Part shown: in pieces, positions 10,880 through 22,205 of the stretch
How positions within the stretch are numbered: the stretch's first letter is position 1
Layout of the letters: each line of letters starts with the position of its first letter
Assembly: GCA_009760855.2 (NCBI GenBank)
Contig: WPIO01000087.1
Span: 763,001 to 827,000 of the forward strand
From: Cristatella mucedo
Taxonomy: Eukaryota > Bryozoa > Phylactolaemata > Cristatellidae
Direction of reading: 5' to 3'
DNA length: 64,000 nucleotides
Notes under the pieces: generated by a model
The model's input: only the letters and a program-made list of their open reading frames with translations
Databases searched by the model: none
Told to the model about the DNA's origin: nothing
Translations under genes and position numbers: made by a program

Positions 10880-13330
10880 ATCGTACCACCCACGTCAATG
10901 GCCATATTCTAGATCTCGTGATCACTAAGGCTGTCTTCCCCAATGACCTTGCCATGTGCCCGCTGACCCTCTTGTATCATTGTTCGATCTCATTTACTGT
11001 GCCTGCTCCTTTGTACGTACAGGGTAATGTCGAGCTTTTCCTGTGACGGAACTTAAAAAGCATCGTCATAGACGCATTTTTGAAATCTGTTTCCGATGCA
11101 GGTCTTCTTGATCTGCTCTAAGACTCGACCGACAACCTTGATACCCTCACTGATGCATTGGACATGACACTTAGGAGTGCTCTTGACTACCTTGCTCCTC
11201 CTGCTCATTCTAGCCGTATGCAGAGTTATAGAGAATTCTTCATTTACAAAAAAACTTGAAAAGATGCGCCGGGTGCAGTCTTAAAGGTCATTTTAAGAAA
11301 TCGGGATCTGATTCAGATCTAGTGAATTTCAAAGACTTCCTTCGAGTTTACATCCGAAAGCTTAAAAAAGCCAGGGCTCCATTTTCGACTAAAAAACTGA
11401 ATTCCTGCCAGTCTGAACAAAGAGAAATTTATGAGACAGTAATTAATTTACTTGCCAATGCTGAGAGGTCTGACTCCCCAGATATTAACGGCTCAGCCGA
11501 AACATTTTCAGCCTTCTTTAATGAAACAACTTTTCGCCTCCGTAAACCCCCACCCGAGTATAGCATTTGTGGAATCCCAACCTTGCTTAAAAAGGTTTTC
11601 CGAGGTTTTTGCATGCGATGTGGCTACCCTAATAAGATCTAGTAAAAAGAGCTCGTCTTCTGATGACCCTATAAAATAATCTCTGAGGTCTTCACTGCAG
11701 ACCAACTTAGCCCCGCCTTAACCGAGATTTTTAATGCTTCTTTGGAAAAAGAGGTCGTAACCAAGTTCTTCAAATCGGCAATCGTTAGACTGGTATTGAA
11801 AAGCCTAGATAAGATACAGAGGTCCTTGCAAACTGTCACCCAGTTTCCCTTATTTCTATAGTAAAAGATTCTAGACAGAATTGTCGCTAAGCAGCTGCTT
11901 GAACATATTGAAAATAATGAAGTGACAAACATTTCAATCGGGGCTAGGAGGCCGCAATAACTGAAACTGCTCTCCTCCGTGCTAAGAATGGCTTTCTATG
12001 CAGCTATGGTGACGAGAATGTTACTGCCCTAGCTCTGCTAGATATCTCAGCTGCCTTCGACACCTTTGATCGCGATGTTCTATTTAAACGATAGTGGAGA
12101 ACTTCCGGTCTAAGAGACGAGGCACTGGCATGGTATACATTATACTTGTCTGATCGTGTTCAATCCGTGTCGTGTGGAGGTCAGGTCTCACACACAAGAC
12201 GTGTCAGCTGTGTAGTCTCTCAAGAGTCCGTTCTTGGTTCCTCGATGTTCTTCACTTGTACTCAACCTCTGTTAAAATTGATTAAGGCCCGTGGAATAGG
12301 ATACCACTTTAATGATGAAGATACTCAGTGATAATTTTCATTTAAACTGTTGGAATCTGCTGCAGCGACTGATAAAATGAATGTTTGCCTTGCCCGCATT
12401 CGATCCTGGATGTCGGAAAACCTATAAAAAATAAATGACGATAAAATCGATGTGCTGCTCATAGCACACCCTAAGCGTGTGGCTAGAGATCATCACCACG
12501 TGCTCAAAATACGTGTAGTTTCCAAAAGCTGCATACATTTTAAAAAATCACTCAGAACACTGCTCCTACAGCTAACCATCACGTACGATCCCTATCTAAG
12601 ATTAGGAGTTGTCTTTCACAGTAGCTTGCAAAAAACTTAACTGGCTCCTTAGTTCTGTCTCGGCTTGATTATTGCAATTCCCTTTTGGCTGAGCTACCCA
12701 AACAAACAAGTAAGCTTCTGCAAATGGTATGAATATGGCTACAAGGCTAGTTTTCAAGCCCCAGAGGTTTGACCACATGTCTCCTTTGATAAAAGAGCTA
12801 GAATGGCTGCTGCTTAATCAACGGATACACAGCAAAGTTCTTACGCTGACTCACAAGGCCTGCTGCGGCTTGGATCCTCCATACCTAGCTGAACTGCTGC
12901 AGCACTTACAGCCCCCTCGTGCCCTCAGGTCCTCCATGGAAAATTAATTAGCCGTTCCATTCCTCTGCTTAAATACCGTTGGCAAAAGAAGCTTTAGCTC
13001 TGCAGATCCTAGACTGTGGAAATCGCTTCCATGTTTTTGAGCATTTACATCTACTCTCCGACTGCCGACTATGGATAATATCTTTCAGCGATCCTGAGCT
13101 GCTACTTCCGTGCTACTCACTACCTGAACTGCTCACCTGACTCTGCTAGGAACTAACTAGTGCTTCCCACTTCCTCTTTGCTTTGTGAGGTGAAGTCTGT
13201 TGGCTACCAAATGCGTACCAAAAGCCGCTTAGGCTGTGAGTGGGCCATACAAAACTCTCCTGTGTAACACCCACATAGTCTTACTGCTTTTGTAGAGTTA
13301 CAGACGGAGATACGTTAAATTACATACCAA
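10880..13330 (+). mobile_element. LINE-B, long but decayed copy
   Basis: It runs from inside the APE endonuclease to the 3' end. At 10880-11010 it matches the HSTHVSGHILDLVIAKDVFP and LSDH region of the better minus copy (49960-50080). A linker follows (11250-11640). The RT shows an ALLDISAAFDT motif A at about 12027-12065 and a decayed motif B. The Y-A-D-D box has changed to N-D-E-D (near 12310-12325), so the enzyme is dead. The C-terminal SLIKELEWLLLNQRI segment follows at about 12785-12830. The 3' end is the LINE-B hallmark TGTAACACCCACATAGTC, a short spacer, then a GAGTTACAGACGGAGATACG segment. Confidence 0.9.
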
Positions 13331-14351
13331 ATAAGCATTTTTTTTACAGAATTTTCCATGTCAGTGTAAATCGTCTTTTGTATGGTCATGCATTACGATG
13401 GTGAGCTTTCTTATACTGAGCAATTAATGTACAGCCTTAACAGTGTATGCAAATTAACTAAAACAAATCTTTCTCCAAGTCACTGGACAAATGTCCCATT
13501 ATTGCGATTGTTATTATCAAGGTACTTTAAAGCGTGCTGGAAAAAATTAACAACCAAGAGTAAAGGAAATGCATGGTTTCACGTCTAAGACACAAGCGAA
13601 TGCAATAAAGCATGGGCAAAAAGCTTTTATAAATTACGAAATAATAGATCATTTACAGATCCCTTGGGTTCCTCATACTTAGAATGCCATTTTTCGGAAA
13701 TCGATCTTAATTATAATAATAGTAATTTTAATTATAAGGTCAGAAATCCTGCACCGTGACGATTTGATCCAGAGCAACCAGCGTGAGCAAAGGGAATGTC
13801 AATCACACTGTAGACTTCAAGCAACTAGCTTATCCTATGACCCGCGGCCATAATCTGTGTAGAATGAAATAGCTTGTTGCTGGTGCTGCCGTGAGATAGA
13901 TCTTTTTGCAGCCAAACTGGGCAATGACAAGTAGCTGGGAATGCAATCAATTCATCTCATTGAACAGTAGGCCAAGCTTGCTGGTTCATTCAAACGGGAG
14001 AAAAAACGCAGCAGAAACGATTAATGAATGCCGTATGGGATCATTTATAATGTGCTCATATCCCAATATAGGACAATGAATCTGATGGTGGGTCAAACTG
14101 AGCCGTTAGCCACCTTTGCTCATACAAAGAATTGAGCAGTGTACGTTAAACAACTGCTTGCAAATGACCGCCACAAGACTTTCTTCATCCGAAAGAAAGA
14201 TCACGATTGATATCCATACTATTGTCTTTATCATAATCATCGCTCAGCGTTATTACATTTTATGACTTACCGAGCTTAATTTAGAACCACTACCAACTAG
14301 AATAAATGAGGATCTAAGTAAGCCACAACAGCTGCTTTGTGGACCCGGGTG
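13331..14351. other. No gene recognised
   Basis: Mixed-composition intergenic sequence with no convincing coding region or known repeat. Confidence 0.5.
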
Positions 14352-14480
14352 GTCGTTTTGCCGGCCATAGTAGTTGAGTTGCAGATCACAGTGGTCAAGT
14401 TGCCGATGATATGGGTCATGATGCAGACCATACAGAGGTCGTATTGCAGAATACAGTAGTCGCCTTGCAGACTATAAAAT
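14352..14480. repeat. Degenerate minisatellite, about 21-bp unit, about 6 copies
   Basis: Successive units of 21-22 bases share GTC-N4-TTGCAGA-N-CAYAGTR, for example GTTGAGTTGCAGATCACAGTG and then GTCAAGTTGCCGATGATATGG. About six units are visible before the pattern fades. Units differ at several positions, so the array is old. Confidence 0.75.
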
Positions 14481-14616
14481 CAGTCATTTTTTCCGCTGTC
14501 AATAGCTGATTTGGCAGGATCTTGTATTGCTTACCTGAGAGCTTCTTGCTACATGGCAATCTTATTGCTGCGTTCTAGTGATGTACCAGGCTCAACTAGT
14601 TATCCTAACATATTTA

Positions 14617-14674
14617 AAAGCGAGATGGTGTGACTTCTGTACAAATGTGTACAGAAGTTGCACCATCTCGCTTT
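14617..14674. repeat. Near-perfect hairpin, 27-base arms, 4-base loop
   Basis: The left arm 14617-14643 and right arm 14648-14674 are reverse complements except for two adjacent positions, with an AATG loop. The arms read AAAGCGAGATGGTG and so on, and end in TGTACA at the loop. It sits just left of an AT microsatellite and a SINE-2 copy. Such tight pairing suggests recent origin or selection on an RNA or DNA fold, but an inverted duplication by template switching is equally possible. Confidence 0.9.
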
Positions 14675-14690
14675 AGAGAATTTTAGGATA

Positions 14691-14751
14691 TATATATATA
14701 TAAATATATATACATAAATATAAATATATATAAATATATATATATATATAT
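14691..14751. repeat. (TA)n / (TAAATA) microsatellite
   Basis: Alternating TA with AAATA interruptions. It sits where the tail of the minus-oriented SINE-2 copy would end, so it may be the grown-out tail of that SINE. Confidence 0.9.
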
Positions 14752-14905
14752 ACTTCAGGTGCTTGCATAGAGCCGCGATAGAACTCAATCTCAATTCATA
14801 GGCTTCACATAGGGCATGGAGCTCGAGCCCTCGAGGTTGGTCATCAAATCCATTCACCCCGACCTTGGTTCAAGGCTAGGGCCTTAACTACCTCTTAGCC
14901 GATTC
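14752..14905 (-). mobile_element. SINE-2 copy a (tRNA head, LINE-A-like tail)
   Basis: On the minus strand there is a tRNA-like head with GGTAGTTAAGGCCC (A-box area, about 14895) and B-box-like GGGCTCGAGCTCC (about 14819-14831). Next comes a segment that follows the LINE-A 3' stem-loop: TGTGAAGCCTATGAATTGAG, then ATTGAGTTCT and GCGGCTCTATGCAAG. The same arrangement recurs at 31581-31722 and 52533-52675. Confidence 0.8.
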
Positions 14906-15019
14906 TTAGTCGATACATGACCCTGGTGATTCTATACATCCTTGGTGAACCGTCCGTTTAGCAGTGATGCACACACTGCAGGAAAAAGGCTGCAATCCGT
15001 AGCACCCAAGCCTTAATTT

Positions 15020-15290
<271 letters not shown>

Positions 15291-15849
15291 TGTCTGAATC
15301 GATAGCCTCGGTTAATCTATGCGACAGCCGTGGAGGCTTACAGCTGTGCGACTAGGTCGCATAGAGCAGTCTATTTCATAGTCACAGATGTAAGAGTGAG
15401 CACCACCAGCTCCGTTGTACAGCTTCGTTGGGCTCCAAGCCCGAATTTCATTAGTATTAAAACTGCATGCAACCTTGCTGATTGGTTATTACAAATAATG
15501 TCGCCGCGTCCTCCAGAAAGTAATCCAGAAACCGCTAACTGACGCTTCTATTGTCACAATCCGGAGGATGCATAGCATTCCAACATTTTACGTTCCCCTT
15601 CCTAAACTAAGGCTGTAACCTGTCAAGATTACAAAACAAAGCTAATACAACCAGCAATGGTCGGTTGCAGCGTCAGGGTTTGTCGCCATGTAGTGATCTA
15701 ATATAAACTGCTACCAATAATATTTGGTGCATTTTCCGAAGCGAGTTTTGCTGCCCTCTCGACTTCGTCGACGGCAGTCGCAACTAATTGAATAGAGATG
15801 CTGACTCTGTGGAGGGACTAGCTCTAAAACCAGACGGAAACTTACTAGC
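15291..15849. other. No gene recognised
   Basis: A 70-codon open frame (15330-15542, +) shows no recognisable features. No repeat was identified. Confidence 0.45.
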
Positions 15850-16430
15850 AAGGCCTCAAGTTTCAATACTTGAGTTTAGCTGGTCAGCCACGACTCGTTC
15901 CAGTGTCTGATAGGAACGATAGAAAGATGACTGAGCGGAAGTTGCTTAAGTTCTCTTCATATAATGGTGATTTTTTGAGTAACGACCTGATTACAGCCTT
16001 TTTTAAAGGCGCTGAGACATAACCTGAGGTGAATGATATAACCATATTGCTAGTTATACATGGTAGCAATAGGTCTATGCATCGTAGAGAAAGGACAGTA
16101 TATATAGGGCCTGAAAAATAGTCGTCTTCTTTGACTGGGATATTACTTCAGGATGTGGTACTCGTGGCCTCCTTAAATGTAGACGTTGAGGTGCTGCATG
16201 GAACTCTTTGGGGGACAGGATTCAAGGAGGAAGCTGCGACCCTAGGGAAGAAGTCCGTGATGCTGTGTCTAATCTTGCTGACAAAGAAGCCGGAGAAGCG
16301 ATCAGCGAGATCATCACAGCGACTAGTAGGTGAGGAGCTAATCTGGGAGCCGTTAAGGAGATAGTGGATCGTAGAAATCAGCATTTCTGGATTGTGCATC
16401 TGTCATTCAACAATGTTTTATTTATATGAG
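15850..16430 (-). mobile_element. LINE-A internal fragment, minus strand
   Basis: On the minus strand this matches LINE-A from about 58150 to 58710: the MHNPEMLISTIHYLLN region (about 16345-16399), the SSPTSRCDDLADRFSGFFV region (about 16283-16342), a diverged linker, then APLKKAVIRSLLKKS and ENLSNFRSV (about 15940-16000) and a decayed LER-VAD segment. Motif A and everything downstream is absent. Several frameshifts. Confidence 0.9.
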
Positions 16431-16599
16431 CTAGGTTTGGCCTTTGACTGTTGCCTCTGCCTAGTAGCAACAAGCACTGTTTTGTAATGCATGTTTATGA
16501 TCTCAATGGATGTTAATGACAATCCCGTGAGTATTTAATGTTTGGGTGCCCTAGGGGATCCGTTTAAATTCACCAATGTTCTCAGTTTGTACACCTCCT

Positions 16600-17480
16600 C
16601 TTATTATACAATCGCCAAGCGAAATATAGCGATTAATTGTGGACAGATTACACACAGCTTTACTTTTGCTGTGATCCGGCCATTCATTGTAGCATCTCAA
16701 ACTCTCTAAGAAACTTAAACCTATGCATTTATGACTTTCTCTCTCAGGTATTAACACATTTTCTGAAATATAATGACGAAAGGACTAATTTAAGAGTGAT
16801 GGGTAAACCGAGTATTTTCATAGGAAACTGTAAAGCCGGACTCTTGATCGGCCTCAGCTCGCGTGGCCTTCGCCTGGAATCTGGGTGTCCTCCAAAATGA
16901 CTTGTCACTAGATGAACACATGGGTTTCACCTTAAAGTCTGCCATCTCGCTCTACGATAGCATTGCCAAAGTTCTGGCTTACTTGAATAAGGACATCAGA
17001 GAGGAGATGTTTCCTTCATTCGTGACATTTCGGCTAGACTTTGCAATTTAATATGCGACGGTCTTCCTGCAGTGCTATAACAAGCCTCCAGTTAATACAA
17101 AACTCGGGGGCTAAGCTTGTCAGCCGAGGAAGTTGCAATTACTGCATTATTTCCCTGCTCTTTGATTTGCAGTGGCTACCTGTTAAGGAGATAATCTACT
17201 TTCAGATCCGGCAACTAACCTTTACGTTCCACAATTCTCTATCTGTGGCCTTCCAATCTAAATTATTTTTACCTAAAAACTCCCATCGCTCCTAATCGTT
17301 CTGGTGACTCTAGTCGGTTGCAAGTGCCCATCGCTAACTAAAAATCTTTCGTAGGACAAGCAGTTATTTGTTATGCTTCCACAGCTAGGAGCTCTCAACC
17401 GACCAGCAGCTCGCCATTTCCTGATTGGACAAAATTCAAAAGGAAGCTGAAAAGTTACCTGCTGATAGCTGTGTTTGCTC
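16600..17480 (+). mobile_element. Divergent LINE copy (LINE-A-like), RT to C-terminus
   Basis: The decayed catalytic box reads WTDYTQLYF (about 16635-16665). LINE-A-like order follows: LRNLNLCIYD, LRVMGKPS, then NLGVLQNDLSLDEHMG (16875-16925) and a LQLIQNSGAKLVSR segment (about 17080-17125) with LQWLPVKE (about 17170-17195). It ends around a FKRKLKSYLL stretch (about 17430-17465). Identity to LINE-A is lower than for the other copies, so it may be a separate, older subfamily. Confidence 0.75.
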
Positions 17481-17894
17481 TGCCGGAGCCCACCTGGCGT
17501 TCAAGTGATCGCCGCCTCTATTAAAAGTTCGCACATCCCCATGCACTAAGGGGGTTTGCCGCTACGTGATTTTGTATGACCCACTAATGGACCTTATTTT
17601 CCTCTCTGCTTTGCAATCTGGACGTGATTGAATGACCATTGCTGGCCGAGGAGCCGAAAGCCGACCAGCACTTGCATGTCTTCGCTTTCTTTAGCATGCC
17701 CGTACAAGCATCCATTTAGAGGGCGCTTTCGACTTGGTTGTTCGTAGCTGGATGCAATTCCTGTTGTTCACTATTGATTAGTGCTCCTTTTGCAGCAAAA
17801 TGCAAGGCGCTGGGGAACAGTTTAAGTTCTCCTAGGAACCAGGCTGTGCTCATGGCTCGAATACTTTTGCAGCTAAAAGGCGTTCTTTGTTCTT
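17481..17894. other. No gene recognised
   Basis: Possibly the 3' UTR of the divergent LINE on the left. A TTTGCAGCAAAATGCAAGGCG stretch near 17790 is vaguely similar to the LINE-A 3' UTR. No coding signal. Confidence 0.35.
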
Positions 17895-18155
17895 TAACAG
17901 TGGGTCCCTGTGATTCATCCTTCACCTGCTTATGCGTGCTGACACTGTGCATGCAGCCACTAACCACATTTGCAAGCTGACCCTGTGCATGTCACCCCTA
18001 ACCATGTTATTCATTTTGTTTGTTTTTCAAGCATGATATTACTCACCATTCAATTGCATTTCCCTTTGCAGCAAATGTAAAGCGCCTAGAAAGAGATTAA
18101 GGTCTCTGAGGGCGATTTATAAAGTGCGTTATTATTATATTAATATTATTATTAG
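17895..18155 (+). mobile_element. LINE-A 3' UTR (very 5'-truncated)
   Basis: It begins at the codons just before the LINE-A stop (TGGGTCCCTGTGATTC) and carries the complete 3' UTR: repeated CTGACACTGTGCATGC-type phrases, GCAAATGTAAAGCGCC, the stem-loop and an (ATT)n tail with a TATTAATATTATTATT ending. Little decay. Confidence 0.95.
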
Positions 18156-18212
18156 GCTTTATCCTCGCACTACTAATTCATTCAAAGTTTGTGCAGATTA
18201 AAGTATAAACAA

Positions 18213-18841
18213 CTAACCTTTTAAAAATAATTCCGTTTGAAATTCCTCCAGAACTAAGTGTAAAACAGACGTTTGGTGAAACTTTAGGTCACCAATATCC
18301 TCCAAGGTCAGCACGTGGGAAATTGCATTCAATTCCGTACCTTCATCACCTGTGGTAGTGCATCCACCACAGTGGTCAACATGGTGACCATCTTGGTCAT
18401 CGTTGAGCGAGGTTCCTTTTTTCATGAAGCTTTCACCTAGCAGTGTTTGTTTCTCAAGTGTTGTCAAGCTTTCTGCCTCCACTCTTTTTCTCTTCTTCTC
18501 CGATCTTGTCAATGCGTCTGTCCTGTTTAATTGCGTCCTCTTCAAACTGTTCTTTCTCATCGCCTCAGTCATGGTTACCATTTTTTGATTTAATATTTTC
18601 TGTGTCTTTACTGCTCTGTATCCTTGATTTCTTCAAGAAACCTTTTAGTAACTAGAACTGGTCTTGCTTGCTCCTTGTTTCTCCTCAAGTTGCTATTTTC
18701 CGCTTGCCTGTCGCCCGATGCTTTTTCGACTCCACGTCTTCCAAAACTAGACTGACATTGCCGAAAAAAAAGTAGTAAAAAAAAGAAGTACAACCTAGCC
18801 GTAGTGACTATGCAGTCCAAGGAGGTGGCCTGGAGTAACAC
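18213..18841 (-). pseudogene. Unassigned ORF pair, possibly a LINE ORF1-like remnant
   Basis: Two minus-strand open frames lie head to tail: 18608-18841 (77 codons), then 18213-18581 (122 codons), separated by stops and a frame change. The translation is rich in Lys, Arg and Glu (for example SEKKRKRVEAESLTTLEKQ), followed by an acidic HHVDHCGGCTTTGDEG segment. Such basic, coiled-coil-prone composition is seen in retrotransposon ORF1 proteins, and no LINE in this window otherwise shows an ORF1. No diagnostic domain (PHD, zinc knuckle, RRM or esterase) is visible, so the link is a guess. It could also be exonic. Confidence 0.3.
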
Positions 18842-19394
18842 TGACCTTCACACCGTTGACTCGTCTCCAGAGGAACAGGTAGAGCTTTAGCTTTGACATG
18901 CAGGCTCAGGAAGATTAAAAGTGACAACTTGTCTACTTTCTGGCCCCAGGAGATTCAATGCACACAATGTCTGTAACTAGGATGCAATCTAAAAATAAAA
19001 ATATGACTAATAATTTTCTCAAAATAACTATTTTGGCGAAAAGCAGTCTGATTGAGTGGCAGAAAATATTCTGTCAACAATACTTCATTGACCGGATGAG
19101 CTCTGGCTTTTGTAACAGGCTGGCACATCCAGCTAAGCCTAGCTTGGTCTAGGTCCGAAAAAATACTTAAATATCTAGCAATTGATAGTCTAGTCCATTG
19201 AAAAAAAGACTTGTATACAACCACATATTGGAATTCTCAGGTGCAAAGTTTGAAAAATATTCACGATCCATTTTGCTTTGGACTGACCTAGACCTACTCA
19301 CTCTTTCTCGTTCGCACCTATCGCCTTGTTAACCTACTGCCAGTGCAGCATGTAACGATGACGTCCGGATATTGATATCAGCAAATTGTCTTAA
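18842..19394. other. No gene recognised
   Basis: Short open frames on both strands (18955-19224 minus, 18958-19152 plus) overlap and show no family features. Confidence 0.45.
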
Positions 19395-19850
19395 TTAAAA
19401 TTGAATGATGATGAAAACGGAAATAATAGTTGTGGCTAAACCAAGTTTGATTCAGAAATTTAAAAAATAGCACTCAAAGAATGGCTCTGCCAGCATACCT
19501 CCCGTGGAATCTGCACGAAATCTAGGTGTCATATCCCAAAGTGACGTGTCAATATACAATCACGTGATTTTCACACTCGAGACTGTCTGCTTACTCGTAG
19601 GTACTTATAATTGCTAAAGTTTGAGCTTAGAACGTGAAACCACATCTAAAGTCGTCCATGAAGTTATTCGTGACATCTCGTCTCGACTTCTGTAACTCAC
19701 TACTTACTGGTATTCCGACCAGTACAGCCAGGGGCTTACGGCTATTGCAAAACTCCGCTTCCAAGCTGGTCGGTAGTGAGCTTCTCTGTTGCAACCACCT
19801 CTTCTCGCCTGCGCGGACTGTCTCTCAGTCAAGCAGAGCATCCACTATAA
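19395..19850 (+). mobile_element. LINE-A C-terminal fragment
   Basis: It starts at LKLNDD (about 19400) and follows LINE-A through the VAKPSLIQKF region, RNLGVISQSDVS, then [19 protein letters not shown] (19660-19710) and a [12 protein letters not shown] stretch (19735-19770). It stops near 19850 where LINE-B 3' sequence begins, without the LINE-A 3' UTR. Frameshifts are present. Confidence 0.85.
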
Positions 19851-19857
19851 GGTGATG

Positions 19858-19895
19858 AATATAATGTATCTCCGTCTGTAACTCCACAAAGTAAC
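19858..19895 (-). mobile_element. LINE-B 3' terminal mini-fragment
   Basis: About 35 bases matching only the extreme LINE-B 3' end on the minus strand (AATGTATCTCCGTCTGTAAC and then TCCACAAAGT). It is separated by about 65 unrelated bases from a second, longer LINE-B copy that starts with the same sequence. Confidence 0.85.
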
Positions 19896-19957
19896 TGAGT
19901 GGGGCCACTTTCAGCCAAACAATACCCTCTAGAAGTCGCTCATCTAGTGTACTCCAT

Positions 19958-21062
19958 GAATGTAATGTAATGTATCTCCGTCTGTAACTCCATAGTCATA
20001 AAGACCACGTGGGTGTTACGCTGGAGAGTTTTGTATAGCGCACTCACAGCCTACTCACAGCGGCTTTCGGTACGCATTAGGTATCCCACAGACTTCGTCT
20101 CACACAACAAAGAGAAAGTGGATAGCTAAGCGGAGTCAGGAGAGCAGTTGAGGTAGTGAGTGGCATGGAAATTGCAGCTCAGGACCGCTGAAAAGGATGA
20201 GCCATAGTCGGCAGCTGAAGAGCAGCTGACGTTACCTCAGAATTATGGAAGCGAGTTCCACAGTCTAGGACCTGCAGAGCTAAAGCTTCTGTCGGCCAAC
20301 GGTATTTAAGCGGAGGAATGGAACACCTAATTTACTGTCCACACAGGACCCGAGGACGCGAAGAGGCTGAAACGTGTTCAGCAGTTCAGCTAGGTTCGAA
20401 GGAGCCAAGCCGTGGCGGGCCTTGTGGGTCAGAGTAAGAACTTTGCTCTGTGTCCGTTGCTCAACCGGCATCCATCCTAGCTCTTTCAGTAAAGGAGACA
20501 CGTGCTCAAACCTCTGGGACTTGAAGACTAGCCTTGCAGCATTATTCAAAGTCAACTGCAGTGCCGTAGTTGCTTTCTTCGGCAGCCCAACCGAAAGAGA
20601 ATTACAATAGTCAAGCCGAAACAGAGCTAAGGAGCTAGTACATTCTTTGCAAGCCACTGTGGAAGACAGCTCCTAATCTTCCATAGGAATCGGACATGAT
20701 GGCTAGCTGTAGAAGCAGTCTTCTGAATGAAGCTTTTGAAATTGAGGCAGCTGTAGAAAACGACACCTACATTTGAGCACGTCGCGATGGTCGTACAGCG
20801 TGGTATTGCGTCACCTATTAGAAGAGCAAAGCTTTTTAATTCAGCCACACGCTTAGGGTTGCTATGAGCAGCAGTTTGGTTTTATCGTCATTTAGCTTCA
20901 AGAAGTTTTCCGACATCCAGGGTCGAATGTTGGCAAGGCAAGCATGCAGTTTCGCAGTTGCTGCAGTGGATTCCGATGGTTTGAATGGCAAATACAGCTG
21001 AGAATCGTCAGCATAAAAGGTATATCCTATTCCACGGGCTCTGTCACTCACCGTTAGGTCTT
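19958..21062 (-). mobile_element. LINE-B 3' half, minus strand
   Basis: On the minus strand it runs from the RT catalytic box (GYTFYADDSQLYLPF, about 20990-21035) through [18 protein letters not shown], then the C-terminal region with SLALFRLDYCNSL, LQLTLNNAARLVFKSQRFEH and LLKELGWMPVEQR. It ends in the LINE-B 3' UTR (compare 20000-20040) with an AATGTAATGTATCTCC terminus. Two frame changes and a deletion are visible. The catalytic motif itself is intact. Confidence 0.93.
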
Positions 21063-21079
21063 TTTTTTCCTTGACTCCA

Positions 21080-21535
21080 CCCTACTGTCTGATCTGCTCG
21101 CCTACCAGGTTAAGATTGGTACCATCCGCTTTACAGAATCTAATCAGTTACTTAAACCTCGTTCTTACCTAAAATCCTGTGGATACCGTGCCTATATTTC
21201 ATATGCTGCCAAAGCCTGGAGCTCACTTTGACTGGCTTTACGACACCCCTTGACTAGACGACATTGAAAAAGAAGCTAGCATCGTATCTATTTATCACAT
21301 CATGTAGTGAGTCCGGTTGATTTGTACTTTCAGACGTATGCCTACTGACACTGTGCATGCTGCCACTAATCATATTTGCATGCTGACCCAGTGCATGTCG
21401 CGTCTAACCAAGTCACGCTTGCTGTCATTGAGCAGGCTAGCATTACTCATTCGAGCCTGCTTCCTTTTCGAAAAACGTCAAATACCTAAACAGAGATTAA
21501 ATTCTCTGAGGATGCTATAAAAACGAATTATTATT
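21080..21535 (+). mobile_element. LINE-A 3' end
   Basis: It runs from the AYLSDLLPHQAKH codon region (decayed) through SYAAKAWSS to a 3' UTR with TGACACTGTGCATGCTGCC, the ATGCTGACC phrase, a weakened stem-loop and an ATTATTATTATCATC tail. It directly precedes a LINE-B copy. Confidence 0.88.
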
Positions 21536-21544
21536 ATCATCGCT

Positions 21545-22205
21545 AACGTAGCTGCAAGGCTAGTTATCAAGGCCCTGATATTTGTACCTCAATCTCGCTA
21601 GTTTCGGTGGCATTGATTCATCGAAAATACAATAGATGTCTTTGGCTGACCCAAAAGGCCCGCCACGGCTTGGTTTCTTCATACCTAGCTGAATAGCTGC
21701 AACAGTTTCAGCCTCTTTTTTCCATGAGGTCCTCTAATGAAATTAAATCATCCGCTTCATTTCTCTGCTAGAAGACTTCTGGAGATAGAAGCTTTTTCTT
21801 TGCAGTCCCCGTATTTCAAAGTCAGTTCCACAATGCTTATGCAACGACTACTACTCTCGTAATGCTGAAAATGGCAGATCCTTCCAAGCAATCCTGAGCT
21901 GATATTTCTAGGCTATTAACTCCCTCAACTGCCCAGCTGACTCAGCATGTTTTTCACTTTCTCTTTAGCTTTCACTTTCTCTTTAGTTTTTCACTTTCTC
22001 TTTAGCACGCGGGATGAAGTCCGATGGCTGATGAAATGTGTACCGCTGAAAGCCGCTCAGGCTTTTTTATATAAAATTATATAAATTATTTAAATTATAT
22101 AAATTATATTATTTATATAAATTTATATAACATTTTCATAAAAAAGCTCTCAAGTGTAACACCCGCGAACGTTTTCAGGCTTCGTGGAGTTACAGACGGA
22201 GATAG
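21545..22205 (+). mobile_element. LINE-B 3' end
   Basis: It starts at the NVAARLV codons (GTAGCTGCAAGGCTAGTTAT) right after the LINE-A tail and follows LINE-B to the 3' hallmark CAAGTGTAACACCCGCGAAC, then TTCGTGGAGTTACAGACGGA. An AT-rich ATTTAAATTATATAAATT insertion near 22070-22130 and duplicated CACTTTCTCTTTAG units near 21955-22005 are local oddities. Confidence 0.85.
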
